Shown: positions 37,331 to 45,896 of the stretch, piece after piece | How positions within the stretch are numbered: the first letter of the stretch is position 1 | Layout: each line of letters opens with the position of its first letter | NCBI RefSeq assembly: GCF_014649375.1 | Contig: NZ_BMSX01000011.1 | Coordinates: 266,890 to 330,889 of the forward strand | Source of the DNA: Streptomyces aurantiogriseus | Lineage (GTDB): Bacteria > Actinomycetota > Actinomycetes > Streptomycetales > Streptomycetaceae | DNA: 64,000 nucleotides | Direction: 5' to 3' | The notes under the pieces: model-generated | Database searches by the model: none | What the model saw: the letters and a program-made list of their open reading frames with translations, nothing else | What the model was told of the DNA's origin: nothing | Program-made: the position numbers and the translations under genes

Positions 37331-37345
37331 AGGCGGTCCGGCCCG

Positions 37346-37945
37346 TCACGTGACGACGCCGGGGACCACCACCAACTGCTGGTAGCCACCGCTTCGGTGA
37401 CGCACCGTCAGCATCACTTCCCGCCCCGGACGCGCCTCGTCGACCGCTCGCACGAGGTCGTCGGCCGAGTCGATGCGTGTCTCGCCGAACATCAGCAGGA
37501 CGTCACCACGGACCAGCCCGGCCGTGTAGCCGGGGCCGGGCACATGGACGGCGACGATCTTCGCGCCCGACTTCTCCGCGTCCACGATTTCCACGCCCAG
37601 GCTGGCGTCGGCGCGGTCCGGCGACGGGGGGGCCGCCCCGGTCGGCACGGACGGGCCCGGACCGGCCGGGGCGGACGTGGTACCCAGCGCTCCTGGCACC
37701 CCCCGGCCCGTCTGACGTTGCAGTTCGGCCAGTTTGCTCATGCCGATCACGGTGGCCCCGACGGTGCCGAGGCCGATCCCGGACAGAACCAGGACCAGGC
37801 CGACGAACAGGCCGAAGAGCAGGGTCGTCAGCCGCCGGCCGCGACGGCGCGCGGCGTGCGGGCGTCGGCCCGGGCGGCCCGGGCGGGTGCCGCCGCCGGG
37901 CTCCTGCCCGGGCATCGGCTTGGGACGCAACGCAGTCTGTTTCAT
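37346..37945 (-). CDS. Membrane-anchored PDZ domain protein
   Basis: 199-aa protein with a basic cytoplasmic N-terminus (residues 1-48), one membrane helix (about 49-75, LTTLLFGLFVGLVLVLSGIGLGTVGATVIGM), a Pro/Ala-rich linker, and an extracytoplasmic PDZ domain (ASLGVEIVDAEKSGAKIVAVHVPGPGYTAGLVRGDVLLMFGETRIDSADDLVRAVDEARPGREVMLTVRHRSGG). No protease domain is present, so it may present or tether substrates for another protease. ATG 37945 follows GGAGG. Confidence 0.8.
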   Translation of the reverse strand: MKQTALRPKPMPGQEPGGGTRPGRPGRRPHAARRRGRRLTTLLFGLFVGLVLVLSGIGLGTVGATVIGMSKLAELQRQTGRGVPGALGTTSAPAGPGPSVPTGAAPPSPDRADASLGVEIVDAEKSGAKIVAVHVPGPGYTAGLVRGDVLLMFGETRIDSADDLVRAVDEARPGREVMLTVRHRSGGYQQLVVVPGVVT

Positions 37946-38070
37946 GGATCGCCTCCGGCTGGGGTCTACCCGGCGCCCCGGAGCCGCACGAGCCACGAAC
38001 GAGTGAGACTGACGGAGGGTCAGAAGCGGTAGTCCCCGCCGGCCCGCCGAACCCCCTCGACGTGCCCGCG

Positions 38071-38142
38071 CCCCTCACTCCCGTACGGACAGCGCCCCTC
38101 ACTCCCGTACCGACAGCGCCCCTCACTCCCGCACGGACAGCG
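38071..38142. repeat. 24-base unit present three times at the 3' end of the LysR gene
   Basis: Units 38071-38094, 38095-38118 and 38119-38142 differ by single bases. Each encodes ALSVRE, a stop and G on the minus strand, so the array repeats the C-terminal codons and the stop codon of the LysR gene. Confidence 0.9.
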
Positions 38143-38989
38143 CCTCCGCCAACGCCCGAGCCGCCCCCGTCGGCGTCCCCGCGTGCACGAGCTGCACCCG
38201 GTGGACGAGCCGCGGCTTCTCGAGCGGGACGGCTGCCGTGCCCGGTACGCCCGTGGCCGCCGAGCGGGGCAGGAGGGTCAGGCCGTGGCCCGCCGCGGCG
38301 AGAGCGGTGAGGACGCGGACGTCGGTGCCGTCGTAGCGGAGGGCGGTGCGGAAGCCGTGGCCGCCGTTCGCGGCGCGCAGGTGGGACAGGGGCAGGCCCG
38401 TGTCGGGGGCGTCGATCCAGCGGGCGTCGGCGAGGTCGCCGAGGCGCAGGCCGGGGCGCCGGGCGAGGGGGTGGGCGGTGGGCAGCAGGACGCAGACGGG
38501 TTCCTCGCCGACGCCGTACGTGGTCAGCGGGGCCACGTCGGGGAGGCGGAGCGGGTCGCTGGGGGCGGCGAGGCCGTCGACGAGGCCCAGGTCGGCCGTG
38601 CCCGTGGCGACGGCGGCGGGGACCTCGTCGCGGGCGAGCACGCGCAGGGTCACGCCGGCGGGTGGCAGCGCGGCGAGGGCCGTGGGAGTGAGGGCGGTCG
38701 GTGAGGTGGCCAGCGTGAGGCCGTGGGCGGGGGCGGCGGCCATGCGGGCGACGTCCGCGCGGGCCGCGTCCAGGCGCAGCAGCAGCGGGCCCGCGTGTTC
38801 GAGGAGTCGCTCGCCGGCCGCCGTCGGGGCGACGGGGCGGCGGGTGAGCAGCGGCGCGCCGAGGTCCTGTTCGAGGGCGGCGATGTGCTGGGACACGGCC
38901 GACTGGGTGTAGCCGAGGGCGCGCGCGGCTTCGGAGAAGGAGGCGAGGCGGGCCACCGTGACGTAGGTGCGCAGGAGGTGCGGGTCCAT
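38123..38989 (-). CDS. LysR-family transcriptional regulator
   Basis: 288-aa LTTR. The N-terminal helix-turn-helix reads RTYVTVARLASFSEAARALGYTQSAVSQHIAALEQDLGAPLLTR (residues 6-50), and the rest is the ligand-sensing PBP2-like domain. It is divergent from the glutamine-amidotransferase-like gene, with an inverted repeat between them, so it probably regulates that gene. Its 3' end lies within a triplicated 24-base unit. Confidence 0.9.
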   Translation of the reverse strand: MDPHLLRTYVTVARLASFSEAARALGYTQSAVSQHIAALEQDLGAPLLTRRPVAPTAAGERLLEHAGPLLLRLDAARADVARMAAAPAHGLTLATSPTALTPTALAALPPAGVTLRVLARDEVPAAVATGTADLGLVDGLAAPSDPLRLPDVAPLTTYGVGEEPVCVLLPTAHPLARRPGLRLGDLADARWIDAPDTGLPLSHLRAANGGHGFRTALRYDGTDVRVLTALAAAGHGLTLLPRSAATGVPGTAAVPLEKPRLVHRVQLVHAGTPTGAARALAEALSVRE

Positions 38990-39008
38990 GCGCCCAGGGT
39001 CGCATCAG

Positions 39009-39031
39009 TTCTGCTTATGGAGAGAGCAGAA
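39009..39031. promoter_or_regulatory. LysR-type operator candidate
   Basis: TTCTGCT and AGCAGAA form a perfect seven-base inverted repeat with nine bases between, in the 86-base divergent region. It fits the T-N11-A form of LTTR boxes. Confidence 0.6.
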
Positions 39032-39075
39032 ATCATCGTTGGACGTGAAGTGGGGCGCGCTCCGAGGATGAGGGC

Positions 39076-39813
39076 ATGACCGACAGCGCAGCTCAGATCG
39101 CCAAGGTCGCCCTCGTCGGCGACCACTCCCCCAACGTCGTCTCCCACACCCGCATCCCGCTCCTGCTGGACGCCCTCGCCTCCCGGGACCGGCTGGTCCT
39201 CGACGCGTACTGGGTCCCCTCGCAGGACGCCGAGGCCGAGGACGCCGTACGCGGCTTCGACGCGGTGTGGGTGGTGCCGGGCAGCCCGTACCGCAGCGAG
39301 GCGGGCGTCCTGTCCGCGATCCGCACCGCACGCGAGGAGGGCATCCCCTTCCTCGGCACCTGCGGCGGCTTCCAGCACGCGCTGCTGGAGTTCGCCCGGA
39401 ACGTCTGCGGCCTGACGCACGTGGCGCACGCCGAGAACGACCCGGACGCCGACGACTTCCTCCTCGAACCGCTGGCCTGCTCCCTCGCCGGCCACGAGGA
39501 CACCGTCCTGCTGGAGCCGGGCTCGCTCGCCCACGCCCTGCTCGGCGCGGACCGCACTGTCGAGCGCTACTCCTGCCACTACGGCCTGTCCAGCCACGCC
39601 GACACCCTCCGCGCCCACGGCCTGCGCTTCTCCGGGTGGGACGCGACGGGTGCGGTGCGTATGGCGGAACTCCCCGGCCACCCCTTCTTCCTGACCTCCC
39701 TCTTCCAGCCGGAGCTGTCCGGCGACGGCTCGCAGCCGCACCCGATGGTCCGGGGGCTGGCGCGAGCCGCGGTCGAGCACTCCGCGCAGAGGTCGGTCAG
39801 CCGGCCCGTGTGA
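39076..39813 (+). CDS. CTP synthase C-terminal-like class I glutamine amidotransferase protein
   Basis: 245-aa stand-alone GATase1 domain resembling the amidotransferase half of CTP synthase. The nucleophile elbow GTCGGFQHALLEFARN is intact. The region that normally supplies the His-Glu pair reads SLFQPEL, with Gln in place of His, a change I also associate with the CTP-synthase C-terminal-related subfamily. Glutaminase activity is therefore doubtful. No synthetase domain is encoded nearby. It starts at ATG 39076, divergent from the LysR gene, and ends four bases from the convergent geosmin synthase stop. Confidence 0.75.
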   Translation: MTDSAAQIAKVALVGDHSPNVVSHTRIPLLLDALASRDRLVLDAYWVPSQDAEAEDAVRGFDAVWVVPGSPYRSEAGVLSAIRTAREEGIPFLGTCGGFQHALLEFARNVCGLTHVAHAENDPDADDFLLEPLACSLAGHEDTVLLEPGSLAHALLGADRTVERYSCHYGLSSHADTLRAHGLRFSGWDATGAVRMAELPGHPFFLTSLFQPELSGDGSQPHPMVRGLARAAVEHSAQRSVSRPV

Positions 39814-39817
39814 GACG

Positions 39818-41980
39818 TCAGCCGACCGGCAGGGCGGGGGCGGCCGGCGGGCGGTCCGGAAGGAAGCCGTGGGCCCGGCGGGCCAGGTAGGCGGCCTTGT
39901 AACGGTCGACCTCGCGGTGCCAGTTCAGGATGCCCGCCAGCCAGTTCCGCAGGTCGGTGACGTATCCGCGCATGGCCTCGCGGGCCTCGGCGGACAGGTC
40001 GAAGTCGTCGTACAGAACGGGCAGTTCGTGGGCGATGACGTGCTCGAACTGCCGCATGCGCTGGGTCATCAGGTCATGGACGATGCCGAGTGCGGTCGGG
40101 TAGTCGCAGCCGAAGAAGTTCTGTACGACGAGGATCGCGTTGTGGATCTCGCCCTCGTACTCGATCTCCTTCTGGTACGAGAAGACGTCGTTGATCAGGC
40201 AGGCGTAGTCGATGGCCGCGTTCTCCAGGGAGCGGACGGGGCCGCTGCGGTAGATCTCCGGCGGAACGGCGGGGCCGTGGCCCATGCGGCACAGGCTCAG
40301 GGTGAGGTCGGAGCCGAAGGTGGCGCGCCGCATCTCCAGGTAGTCGACGGGATCGGGGACGCGGTTCTGGAGCTGGTTGGACAACTCCCACACCCAGCTC
40401 TCGGTCATCGCGTCGACCGCCTCGCGCAGGGTGCGCCGCTGGTCGGGGGTCATCCCGGTGGTGGTCCGCGCCCACAGGTCGAGCAGCGACCGTTCCATGG
40501 CGTTCACCGGGACGATGGTGTCCTCGCCGTCGACGGGCATACAGGCCGACAGGCGGGCGGTGGTGGACCTGGCCGCGGCCAGGTCGCGGCGGTGGCCGTA
40601 CACGAGTGGGTAGTAGTCGTCGCCGTAGGTGCCGAACGCCAGCCACGCGGCGCTGAGGTCGAGGGCCTCGGGTGTGGCGTCGGGATCCAGGCCGGCCGAG
40701 CACAGCGCCAGGTCGCACGAGTCGAGCTTGTCCTCGTCCCAGACGCCTTCGGACAGCATGCCCATGCGGCGCGTCCACTCGACGAGGGTGTGGCGGGCCC
40801 GGTCCAGGTGCGGGCTCAGCTCCACCTGGAAGGGCATGTGGAAGTCGGGCAGCAGGGACGGCCCGACCTTCTCGTACGGCATGTGCGTGTAGGCGCGCAG
40901 ACGTTTCGCGGCGGCCGAGGCGAGGAGGGCGCCGATGTCGGAGGCGGAGGTGCCGGGGCCGGTGAGCTTCTGCCAGGGCGCGGTGGAGGTCGCGCCCTCG
41001 TTCATGTACCGGCTGGAGCGCATGTGCCACTCGTGACCACCGGACTGCCAGTCCTGAAGTCCCTTGGTGTACGCGGCGACGGCGGCGACCTCGTCGGGCC
41101 GCAGGCCCTTGTCCAGGGCGAGCGCGGGCACTTCGGTGAGGGCGGTGTGCTCGAACTGGTGGAGGCGGGAGGTGAGGATGTCGTTGACGGTGTCGGCCGC
41201 TTCCTGGGTGGTGCAGCCGAAGAACTTCTCGAGCACCAGGACGCCGTTGCTGAGCTCTCCCTCGTCCTCGACCTCGCGCTGGTAGGAGAACAGGTCGTTG
41301 CGCAGGTGCACGCCGTCGGAGAAGGTCTCCATCAGCACCCTGAGCGGCCTCGACTCCGCGACGGACGCCGGGACTTCGGCGGTCGCGTACTCCACCAGCC
41401 CGGCCGACCAGGGGGCGCCGCCCACCTTGCGGCGCATCTCGATGTACTCGACGGGGTTGGCGATCCGCCCCTCGTTGATGTTGGACAGCTCCCACATCGA
41501 CTCGTTGAGCAGGTGCTCGGTGGCGACGGCGAACCGGCGCCGCCACTCCTGCGACATCGCCGGCACCGTACGCGCCCACAGGTCGGCGAGACCCGCCTCG
41601 ACCGGATTGCACGGTTCGGGCAGGGGAGTCGAGAGGTCCAGCGGCATGAACAGCGGGAGCCGGTCCAGGTGCGCCTTGCCCGCGGCGCGGTCCGGGGTCC
41701 GCTTGAACATGTCGAGGAAGTGGTCGTCGAAGAAGAACACCCACACGTACCAGTCGGTGATCAGTGACAGGGCGGGGCCGTCGCAGTCGGGGTGGGTGTA
41801 GGCGCAGAGCAGGCCGTAGTCGTGCGCCTCCAGGTCGGCCTGCTCCCAGATCCCGGATCCCTCCAGCATGCCCATCGCCCGCGCCCATTCGGTCGAGTGG
41901 GCCCGGGCCTCGTCGACATGCGGGTTCAGCCGCGCGGGATACGGCATGTAGAAGTGCGGGAGTTCGAACGGCTGCGTCAT
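39818..41980 (-). CDS. geoA: Geosmin synthase (germacradienol/geosmin synthase)
   Basis: Bifunctional sesquiterpene cyclase, 720 aa, cytoplasmic. It converts farnesyl diphosphate to germacradienol and then geosmin. The N-terminal domain has the aspartate motif DDHFLD at residues 85-90 and the NSE-type motif NDLFSYQREVE. The C-terminal domain starts near PDFHMPFQVELSPHLDRAR and has DDYYPLV and NDVFSYQKEIE. Length and both motif sets match the canonical two-domain enzyme. It appears to be a single-gene transcript. The 247-base upstream region carries an imperfect TTGC...GCAA palindrome at 42063-42077. Confidence 0.95.
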   Translation of the reverse strand: MTQPFELPHFYMPYPARLNPHVDEARAHSTEWARAMGMLEGSGIWEQADLEAHDYGLLCAYTHPDCDGPALSLITDWYVWVFFFDDHFLDMFKRTPDRAAGKAHLDRLPLFMPLDLSTPLPEPCNPVEAGLADLWARTVPAMSQEWRRRFAVATEHLLNESMWELSNINEGRIANPVEYIEMRRKVGGAPWSAGLVEYATAEVPASVAESRPLRVLMETFSDGVHLRNDLFSYQREVEDEGELSNGVLVLEKFFGCTTQEAADTVNDILTSRLHQFEHTALTEVPALALDKGLRPDEVAAVAAYTKGLQDWQSGGHEWHMRSSRYMNEGATSTAPWQKLTGPGTSASDIGALLASAAAKRLRAYTHMPYEKVGPSLLPDFHMPFQVELSPHLDRARHTLVEWTRRMGMLSEGVWDEDKLDSCDLALCSAGLDPDATPEALDLSAAWLAFGTYGDDYYPLVYGHRRDLAAARSTTARLSACMPVDGEDTIVPVNAMERSLLDLWARTTTGMTPDQRRTLREAVDAMTESWVWELSNQLQNRVPDPVDYLEMRRATFGSDLTLSLCRMGHGPAVPPEIYRSGPVRSLENAAIDYACLINDVFSYQKEIEYEGEIHNAILVVQNFFGCDYPTALGIVHDLMTQRMRQFEHVIAHELPVLYDDFDLSAEAREAMRGYVTDLRNWLAGILNWHREVDRYKAAYLARRAHGFLPDRPPAAPALPVG

Positions 41981-42227
41981 GGCCGGGCCCTACCCGCGCC
42001 CACCAACGGCCATCCACGGGGCGGCACATGATCACACCATCGCGTGAACCGGGCGAAACGCCTTGCATCGTAAGCAAATTGTCCGCTTCTGGCTGCCGTG
42101 GAGCACCGGTCGAGCGCGTCCGCCGGCGTCTTGGGGAGACGACCGTGCACCTCGACGGCGGGGCGTGAGGACAGCCGGGGGTGGCCGCTCCGGTGAGCGG
42201 GGACGACGGGGTCGCACAGTGGCAGGG
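41981..42227. promoter_or_regulatory. Upstream region of geosmin synthase
   Basis: This region lies between the geosmin synthase start and the 3' end of the caspase-like gene. The AT-richer part (TTGCATCGTAAGCAAATTG, 42063-42081) is the best promoter or operator candidate. No gene was found. Confidence 0.35.
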
Positions 42228-44624
42228 TCAGCGCACTGGCCGACTCAGTCGCGCGAGGCCCTCGGACGCGCGGCTCGCCGCCTCCGCGTTCCCGAGGGCC
42301 GCCACCTTGGAGTACCAGTCACGTGCCGCGTCCGCGTTGCCCTGGCGTTCCTCGATCAGACCGAGGTTGTGCATGGCCCAGGGCGCCGCGTCGGCCCTCT
42401 TCGTGACGGATCTGGCGTACCGGTCGCGGAGAGGGCCCGTGATGGTGCCGTCGCTCGGCAGGAGATCGAGGATGTACACGTTCCATGCGGTGTAGAGGCG
42501 TTCGGTCTCGATCGCCCGGTGGTAGCAGTCGGCCGCGGCCTTCCAGGCCCCCTGCCGCTCCTCGAGGATGCCCAGATGCACCATGGCGCGGGCGGCCGTT
42601 GCCGTGTCCTTCTGGGCCGCCGCCTTGGTGAACCACGCGCGTGCCGCGTCCAGGTCGCCCTGCCGCTCCTCGAAAAGGCCAAGGTCCAGCATGGCCCGGG
42701 GCGCCACCACCGCATCGGTGTCAGCGGCTCGGCGGTACCAGCGCCGGGCTGTTTCCACGTTCCCCTCCTCCGCTTCCAGGGAGGCCAGACCGTGCATGGC
42801 CCAGGGGCTGTTCAGCCGGCGCCCGGCGATGACCTCGCTGTACCAGGCCCGCACGCGACGCGTGTCCCGCAGGCGTCTGTGGAGGAACCACACGAACGCG
42901 GCCAGTACCCCTGTGACGGCGTACTGGAACACACTCGCGATCGGGAGGCTCAGGCCCGCGACAAAGGTGGCGCCCCCGATCACGCCCAGGTAGTGGTTCG
43001 GATGTGTCAGCACGATCCTGTGGGCGGCGTGGACGCCGTAGGCGAACAGCAGGGTTGCTCCGCCGAACAGGACGACCGTACGGGGCACACCGTGGACGTT
43101 GCGGTCGACAGTCGACAGGGTGGTCGACAATGCCAGGAGGACGGCGTAGGTGCGAACGAACTCCGCACGGATGGACTTGGGTGAGTGGAAGGCGTGTCTG
43201 CGCAGCAGTGGGCGCCATGTCGTGCGGTCGAGGGAGGATGTCCTCAGCACCTCGTCGATGGAGCGGCGCTGCCGCCGACTCCAGTTCTCGGACCCCCGGA
43301 GCAGCAACTCGACGTCGCCGTCGCGCCCTTGGTCGACCAGTACCGAGAAGAGGCCGACCAGGTCACTCCTCCCGCCTGCCGCGCCGCCGATCAGGGCGGA
43401 GGCCTGCGCGCGCAGGCCGCGGGCCCGGAGAGTGCGCGTCAGTTCGACCAGACGATCGATCGGTGACCACTGGCTGAGGTGCCGTATCAGAGTGTCCGCG
43501 TCGTCGGCCGGGAGCCCGGCGATCAGGTCCGCGACGTCGGGGACGGCGAGACCAGCTGCCTCCGTGAGGACGATGGACGTGTACCGGGCGGCGTGCCGCT
43601 CGTCCTTGTGCAGGCCTGCGACCAGGGAGACGATCTCGCGAACCGGCCGGTCCCGGGCCGCCTTCTCCAGGAAGTCCCGGACCTCGTAGCTCATTCCTGC
43701 CTTGGGAAGCAGGCAGGCCAGCTCGGCCACCTCGGCTGCCGGTCCCCGTGCGGCCGTGGCCAGTCGCGCGGACCGGTCCGCCCGGGCCGACTCGATCAGG
43801 GTCCGCAGGACCACCGCCGTCGCGCCGGCCGTCAGCGGCGGTGCCGGCGTGTCGGCGGTCGGGGCTTCGACGTCGGCGACGAAGGCACGGTTGTGGAAGG
43901 CGACACGGCCGGCGGTGTTGTGGACGCGGCGCTGGGGCTCGGGCCGCCGCTTGGCTCGCAGGCGCGCGTCCACGTGCTGGAAGAGGGTGTCGAGATCGAG
44001 GTAACGGTCTCCGCCGGGAAGGCCGTCGGAGAGCAGTCGGAGGAGTTCGGCGGTGAACGCCGTGTAGGGCTCGCCGGGGACGGAGATGGCCTTCTTGGTG
44101 CTGCCGGCTGCGGCCATCAGGTAGGTGCCCTCCGTGAAACCGCCCGCCTCCTCGACCACCCTGGTGGACGGATCACCCGAGGCCATCCCCAGAGCATGTC
44201 CGCTGAAGCAGCAGTCGAGGACGACGATGCGGCGCCGTGCTCGCGTCGCGACCAGTTGCTCACGGACGCTCTCGTACGAGACGCAGGTGTAGGAGAGGTT
44301 CGGCTCGGAGTCCCGCAGGGACAGGTGAAGCGCGGGCGCCATGGGCATGGTCAGCCCATGGCCCGCGTAGTACACCAGCAGGGTGTCGGTGGCCTCGGCG
44401 GCCGCCTGGGCGATGGGGTGGACCAGTTCCCTGGGGGTGGTCGGGTTCGTGACCACGACACAGTTCTGTGCGGGGAGCCCCCACACGTCCGGGGCGCACA
44501 ACAGGTCGGCAAGTGCCTTGAGGTTGGCGGCGACGGCGGGCAGTCCGTCCAGGTTCGGGCTGGTGTACTCGCTGGTCCCGATCAGGACCGCCCGGGACGT
44601 GGACGGGTCGGGAAGCGCGCTCAC
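42228..44624 (-). CDS. Caspase (C14)-domain effector with membrane and TPR/Sel1 regions
   Basis: 798-aa multidomain protein. Residues 10-260 are a caspase-like peptidase with the catalytic dyad His89 (LLVYYAGHGL) and Cys139 (IVVLDCCFSGHA). Residues about 270-470 are a helical, Ala/Arg-rich linker. About 475-590 hold several hydrophobic segments (YAVLLALSTTL, TVVLFGGATLLFAYGV, GVIGGATFVAGLSL, YAVTGVLAAFVWFLH), so it is probably membrane-bound. The C-terminus has about five TPR/Sel1-like repeats (LGxxEERQGxxxAARxWY). Its GTG start overlaps the stop of the upstream EACC1-like gene (GTGA). A regulated death or defence protease is inferred; its trigger and targets are unknown. Confidence 0.82.
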   Translation of the reverse strand: MSALPDPSTSRAVLIGTSEYTSPNLDGLPAVAANLKALADLLCAPDVWGLPAQNCVVVTNPTTPRELVHPIAQAAAEATDTLLVYYAGHGLTMPMAPALHLSLRDSEPNLSYTCVSYESVREQLVATRARRRIVVLDCCFSGHALGMASGDPSTRVVEEAGGFTEGTYLMAAAGSTKKAISVPGEPYTAFTAELLRLLSDGLPGGDRYLDLDTLFQHVDARLRAKRRPEPQRRVHNTAGRVAFHNRAFVADVEAPTADTPAPPLTAGATAVVLRTLIESARADRSARLATAARGPAAEVAELACLLPKAGMSYEVRDFLEKAARDRPVREIVSLVAGLHKDERHAARYTSIVLTEAAGLAVPDVADLIAGLPADDADTLIRHLSQWSPIDRLVELTRTLRARGLRAQASALIGGAAGGRSDLVGLFSVLVDQGRDGDVELLLRGSENWSRRQRRSIDEVLRTSSLDRTTWRPLLRRHAFHSPKSIRAEFVRTYAVLLALSTTLSTVDRNVHGVPRTVVLFGGATLLFAYGVHAAHRIVLTHPNHYLGVIGGATFVAGLSLPIASVFQYAVTGVLAAFVWFLHRRLRDTRRVRAWYSEVIAGRRLNSPWAMHGLASLEAEEGNVETARRWYRRAADTDAVVAPRAMLDLGLFEERQGDLDAARAWFTKAAAQKDTATAARAMVHLGILEERQGAWKAAADCYHRAIETERLYTAWNVYILDLLPSDGTITGPLRDRYARSVTKRADAAPWAMHNLGLIEERQGNADAARDWYSKVAALGNAEAASRASEGLARLSRPVR

Positions 44625-44959
44625 TCGTCGAGCGCCCTGAGGAGTCGGGCGACGGCCTCGGGGTCGCTGTCGTCGAGGGTGATCCGGACGCCGTCGCGTT
44701 CGATCGTGACGGAGGTGGGCCTCGGACGGGTGCCCCGCCAGGCGACGTAGGCGAGCCCGAGGCTCGAGATCTGGAAGCCGCTGTCGATCACGAGTTTGAC
44801 CACGTCGAACGCACCCCCCATCTCACCCTCACCGGGCGGCGGAGCCTCCCACGAGATCAGCGCCCTATGGCGGATGTCCGGCTCCTCGCACAACCACTGG
44901 GCGAACGACCGGAGTTCCTCCTCCGAGCCGTCCACCCGCACCCGGACCACCTGGGACAT
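44621..44959 (-). CDS. Effector-associated constant component 1 (EACC1)-like protein
   Basis: 112-aa protein beginning VVRVRVDGSEEELRSFAQWLCEEPDIRHRALI, then an acidic/Gly loop, then DVVKLVIDSGFQISSLGLAYVAWRGTRPRPTSVTIERDGVRITLD. This order (beta-strand start, central hydrophobic helix, VTIERDGVRITL-like end) matches EACC1, a small component found next to caspases and other effectors in NTP-dependent conflict systems of multicellular bacteria. ATG 44959 follows GGAAGGGG. It is translationally coupled to the caspase gene. The identification is by pattern. Confidence 0.72.
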   Translation of the reverse strand: MSQVVRVRVDGSEEELRSFAQWLCEEPDIRHRALISWEAPPPGEGEMGGAFDVVKLVIDSGFQISSLGLAYVAWRGTRPRPTSVTIERDGVRITLDDSDPEAVARLLRALDE

Positions 44960-45103
44960 GCACGCACCCCTTCCCCCCGGTCGGCCGATGGCAGCATAGG
45001 GCGCCACGCCCCGGTTCCGGCCGGTTTACGACAAGGTCCCCCGTTCGGTGCCGGCCTGCCGCTCACCCTTGCCGGGCCTCTGACCACCGGTCACCCTGCT
45101 CGC

Positions 45104-45889
45104 ATGACCTCTTTCGTGCTCCCTCATGAGCTGCACGGCGACGGTGCGCACAAGGTGTTCGCGGTGCACGGCTGGTTCGCCGACCGGTCCGCGTTCGCGC
45201 CCGTCCTGCCGGACCTGGACCGTACGGCCTTCCAGTACGCGCTGGTGGACCTGCGCGGCTACGGCGCCGCCAAGGACCTCGGCGGCACGTACACGACCGC
45301 GGAGGCCGCGGGGGACCTCGTCGCGCTGGCCGACCGGCTCGGCTGGGAGCGGTTCTCGGTGGTCGGGCACTCGATGGGCGGCGCGATCGGGCAGCGGTTG
45401 CTGGCGCACGCCCCGCACCGGCTGCGGCGGCTGGTCGGCGTGTCCCCGGTGCCCGCGTCGGGGCTGGCGCTGCCGCCCGACCAGTGGGAGCTGTTCGCGG
45501 ACGCGGCGCACAAGCCGGAGAACCGGCGCGCGATCCTCGACATCACGACCGGGGGCCGCCGCCCCGCCGCCTGGCTGGACCGGATGGTCGCCCGCTCGCT
45601 GGAGGTCAGCGACCCCAAGGCGTTCCGTTCCTGGCTGGACTCGTGGGCCGGCGAGGACTTCCACGAGCGGGCCGAGGGGGCGACCGTGCCCGCGCTCGCC
45701 GTGACCGGCGCCCTCGACCCGGCGCTCTCCGCGGGGCTGATGCGCGAGACCTGGCTGCGCTGGTATCCGCGCGCCGAGCTGTACGAACTCCCGGCCGCCG
45801 GGCACTACCCGATGGACGAGACGCCGCTGGAACTGGTCCGCGTGGTGGAGGACTTCCTGAGGGCGGACCCGGACGGCGAGCCCTCCTGA
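45104..45889 (+). CDS. Alpha/beta hydrolase
   Basis: 261-aa hydrolase fold protein. Oxyanion region VHGWFADRSAF, nucleophile elbow VVGHSMGG (Ser), a likely acid in VTGALDPALS and the catalytic His in PAAGHYPMDETP are all in order. It is soluble with no signal peptide. The substrate is unknown. The stop is seven bases from the stop of the convergent ARMT1-like gene. Confidence 0.85.
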   Translation: MTSFVLPHELHGDGAHKVFAVHGWFADRSAFAPVLPDLDRTAFQYALVDLRGYGAAKDLGGTYTTAEAAGDLVALADRLGWERFSVVGHSMGGAIGQRLLAHAPHRLRRLVGVSPVPASGLALPPDQWELFADAAHKPENRRAILDITTGGRRPAAWLDRMVARSLEVSDPKAFRSWLDSWAGEDFHERAEGATVPALAVTGALDPALSAGLMRETWLRWYPRAELYELPAAGHYPMDETPLELVRVVEDFLRADPDGEPS

Positions 45890-45896
45890 CGCCTCC

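Larger units (their letters stand above)
36886..37345. other. Spacer with octamer repeat and a metallophosphoesterase relic
   Basis: 460 bases without an intact gene. The left part carries a GCGGAACA array. The right part holds degraded coding sequence on the minus strand. A purine-rich, C-poor stretch (37010-37050) lies between them. Confidence 0.55.

Noticed and set aside
42063..42077. Strong operator for geosmin synthase
   Set aside because: The palindrome is short and imperfect; kept only as part of the promoter note.
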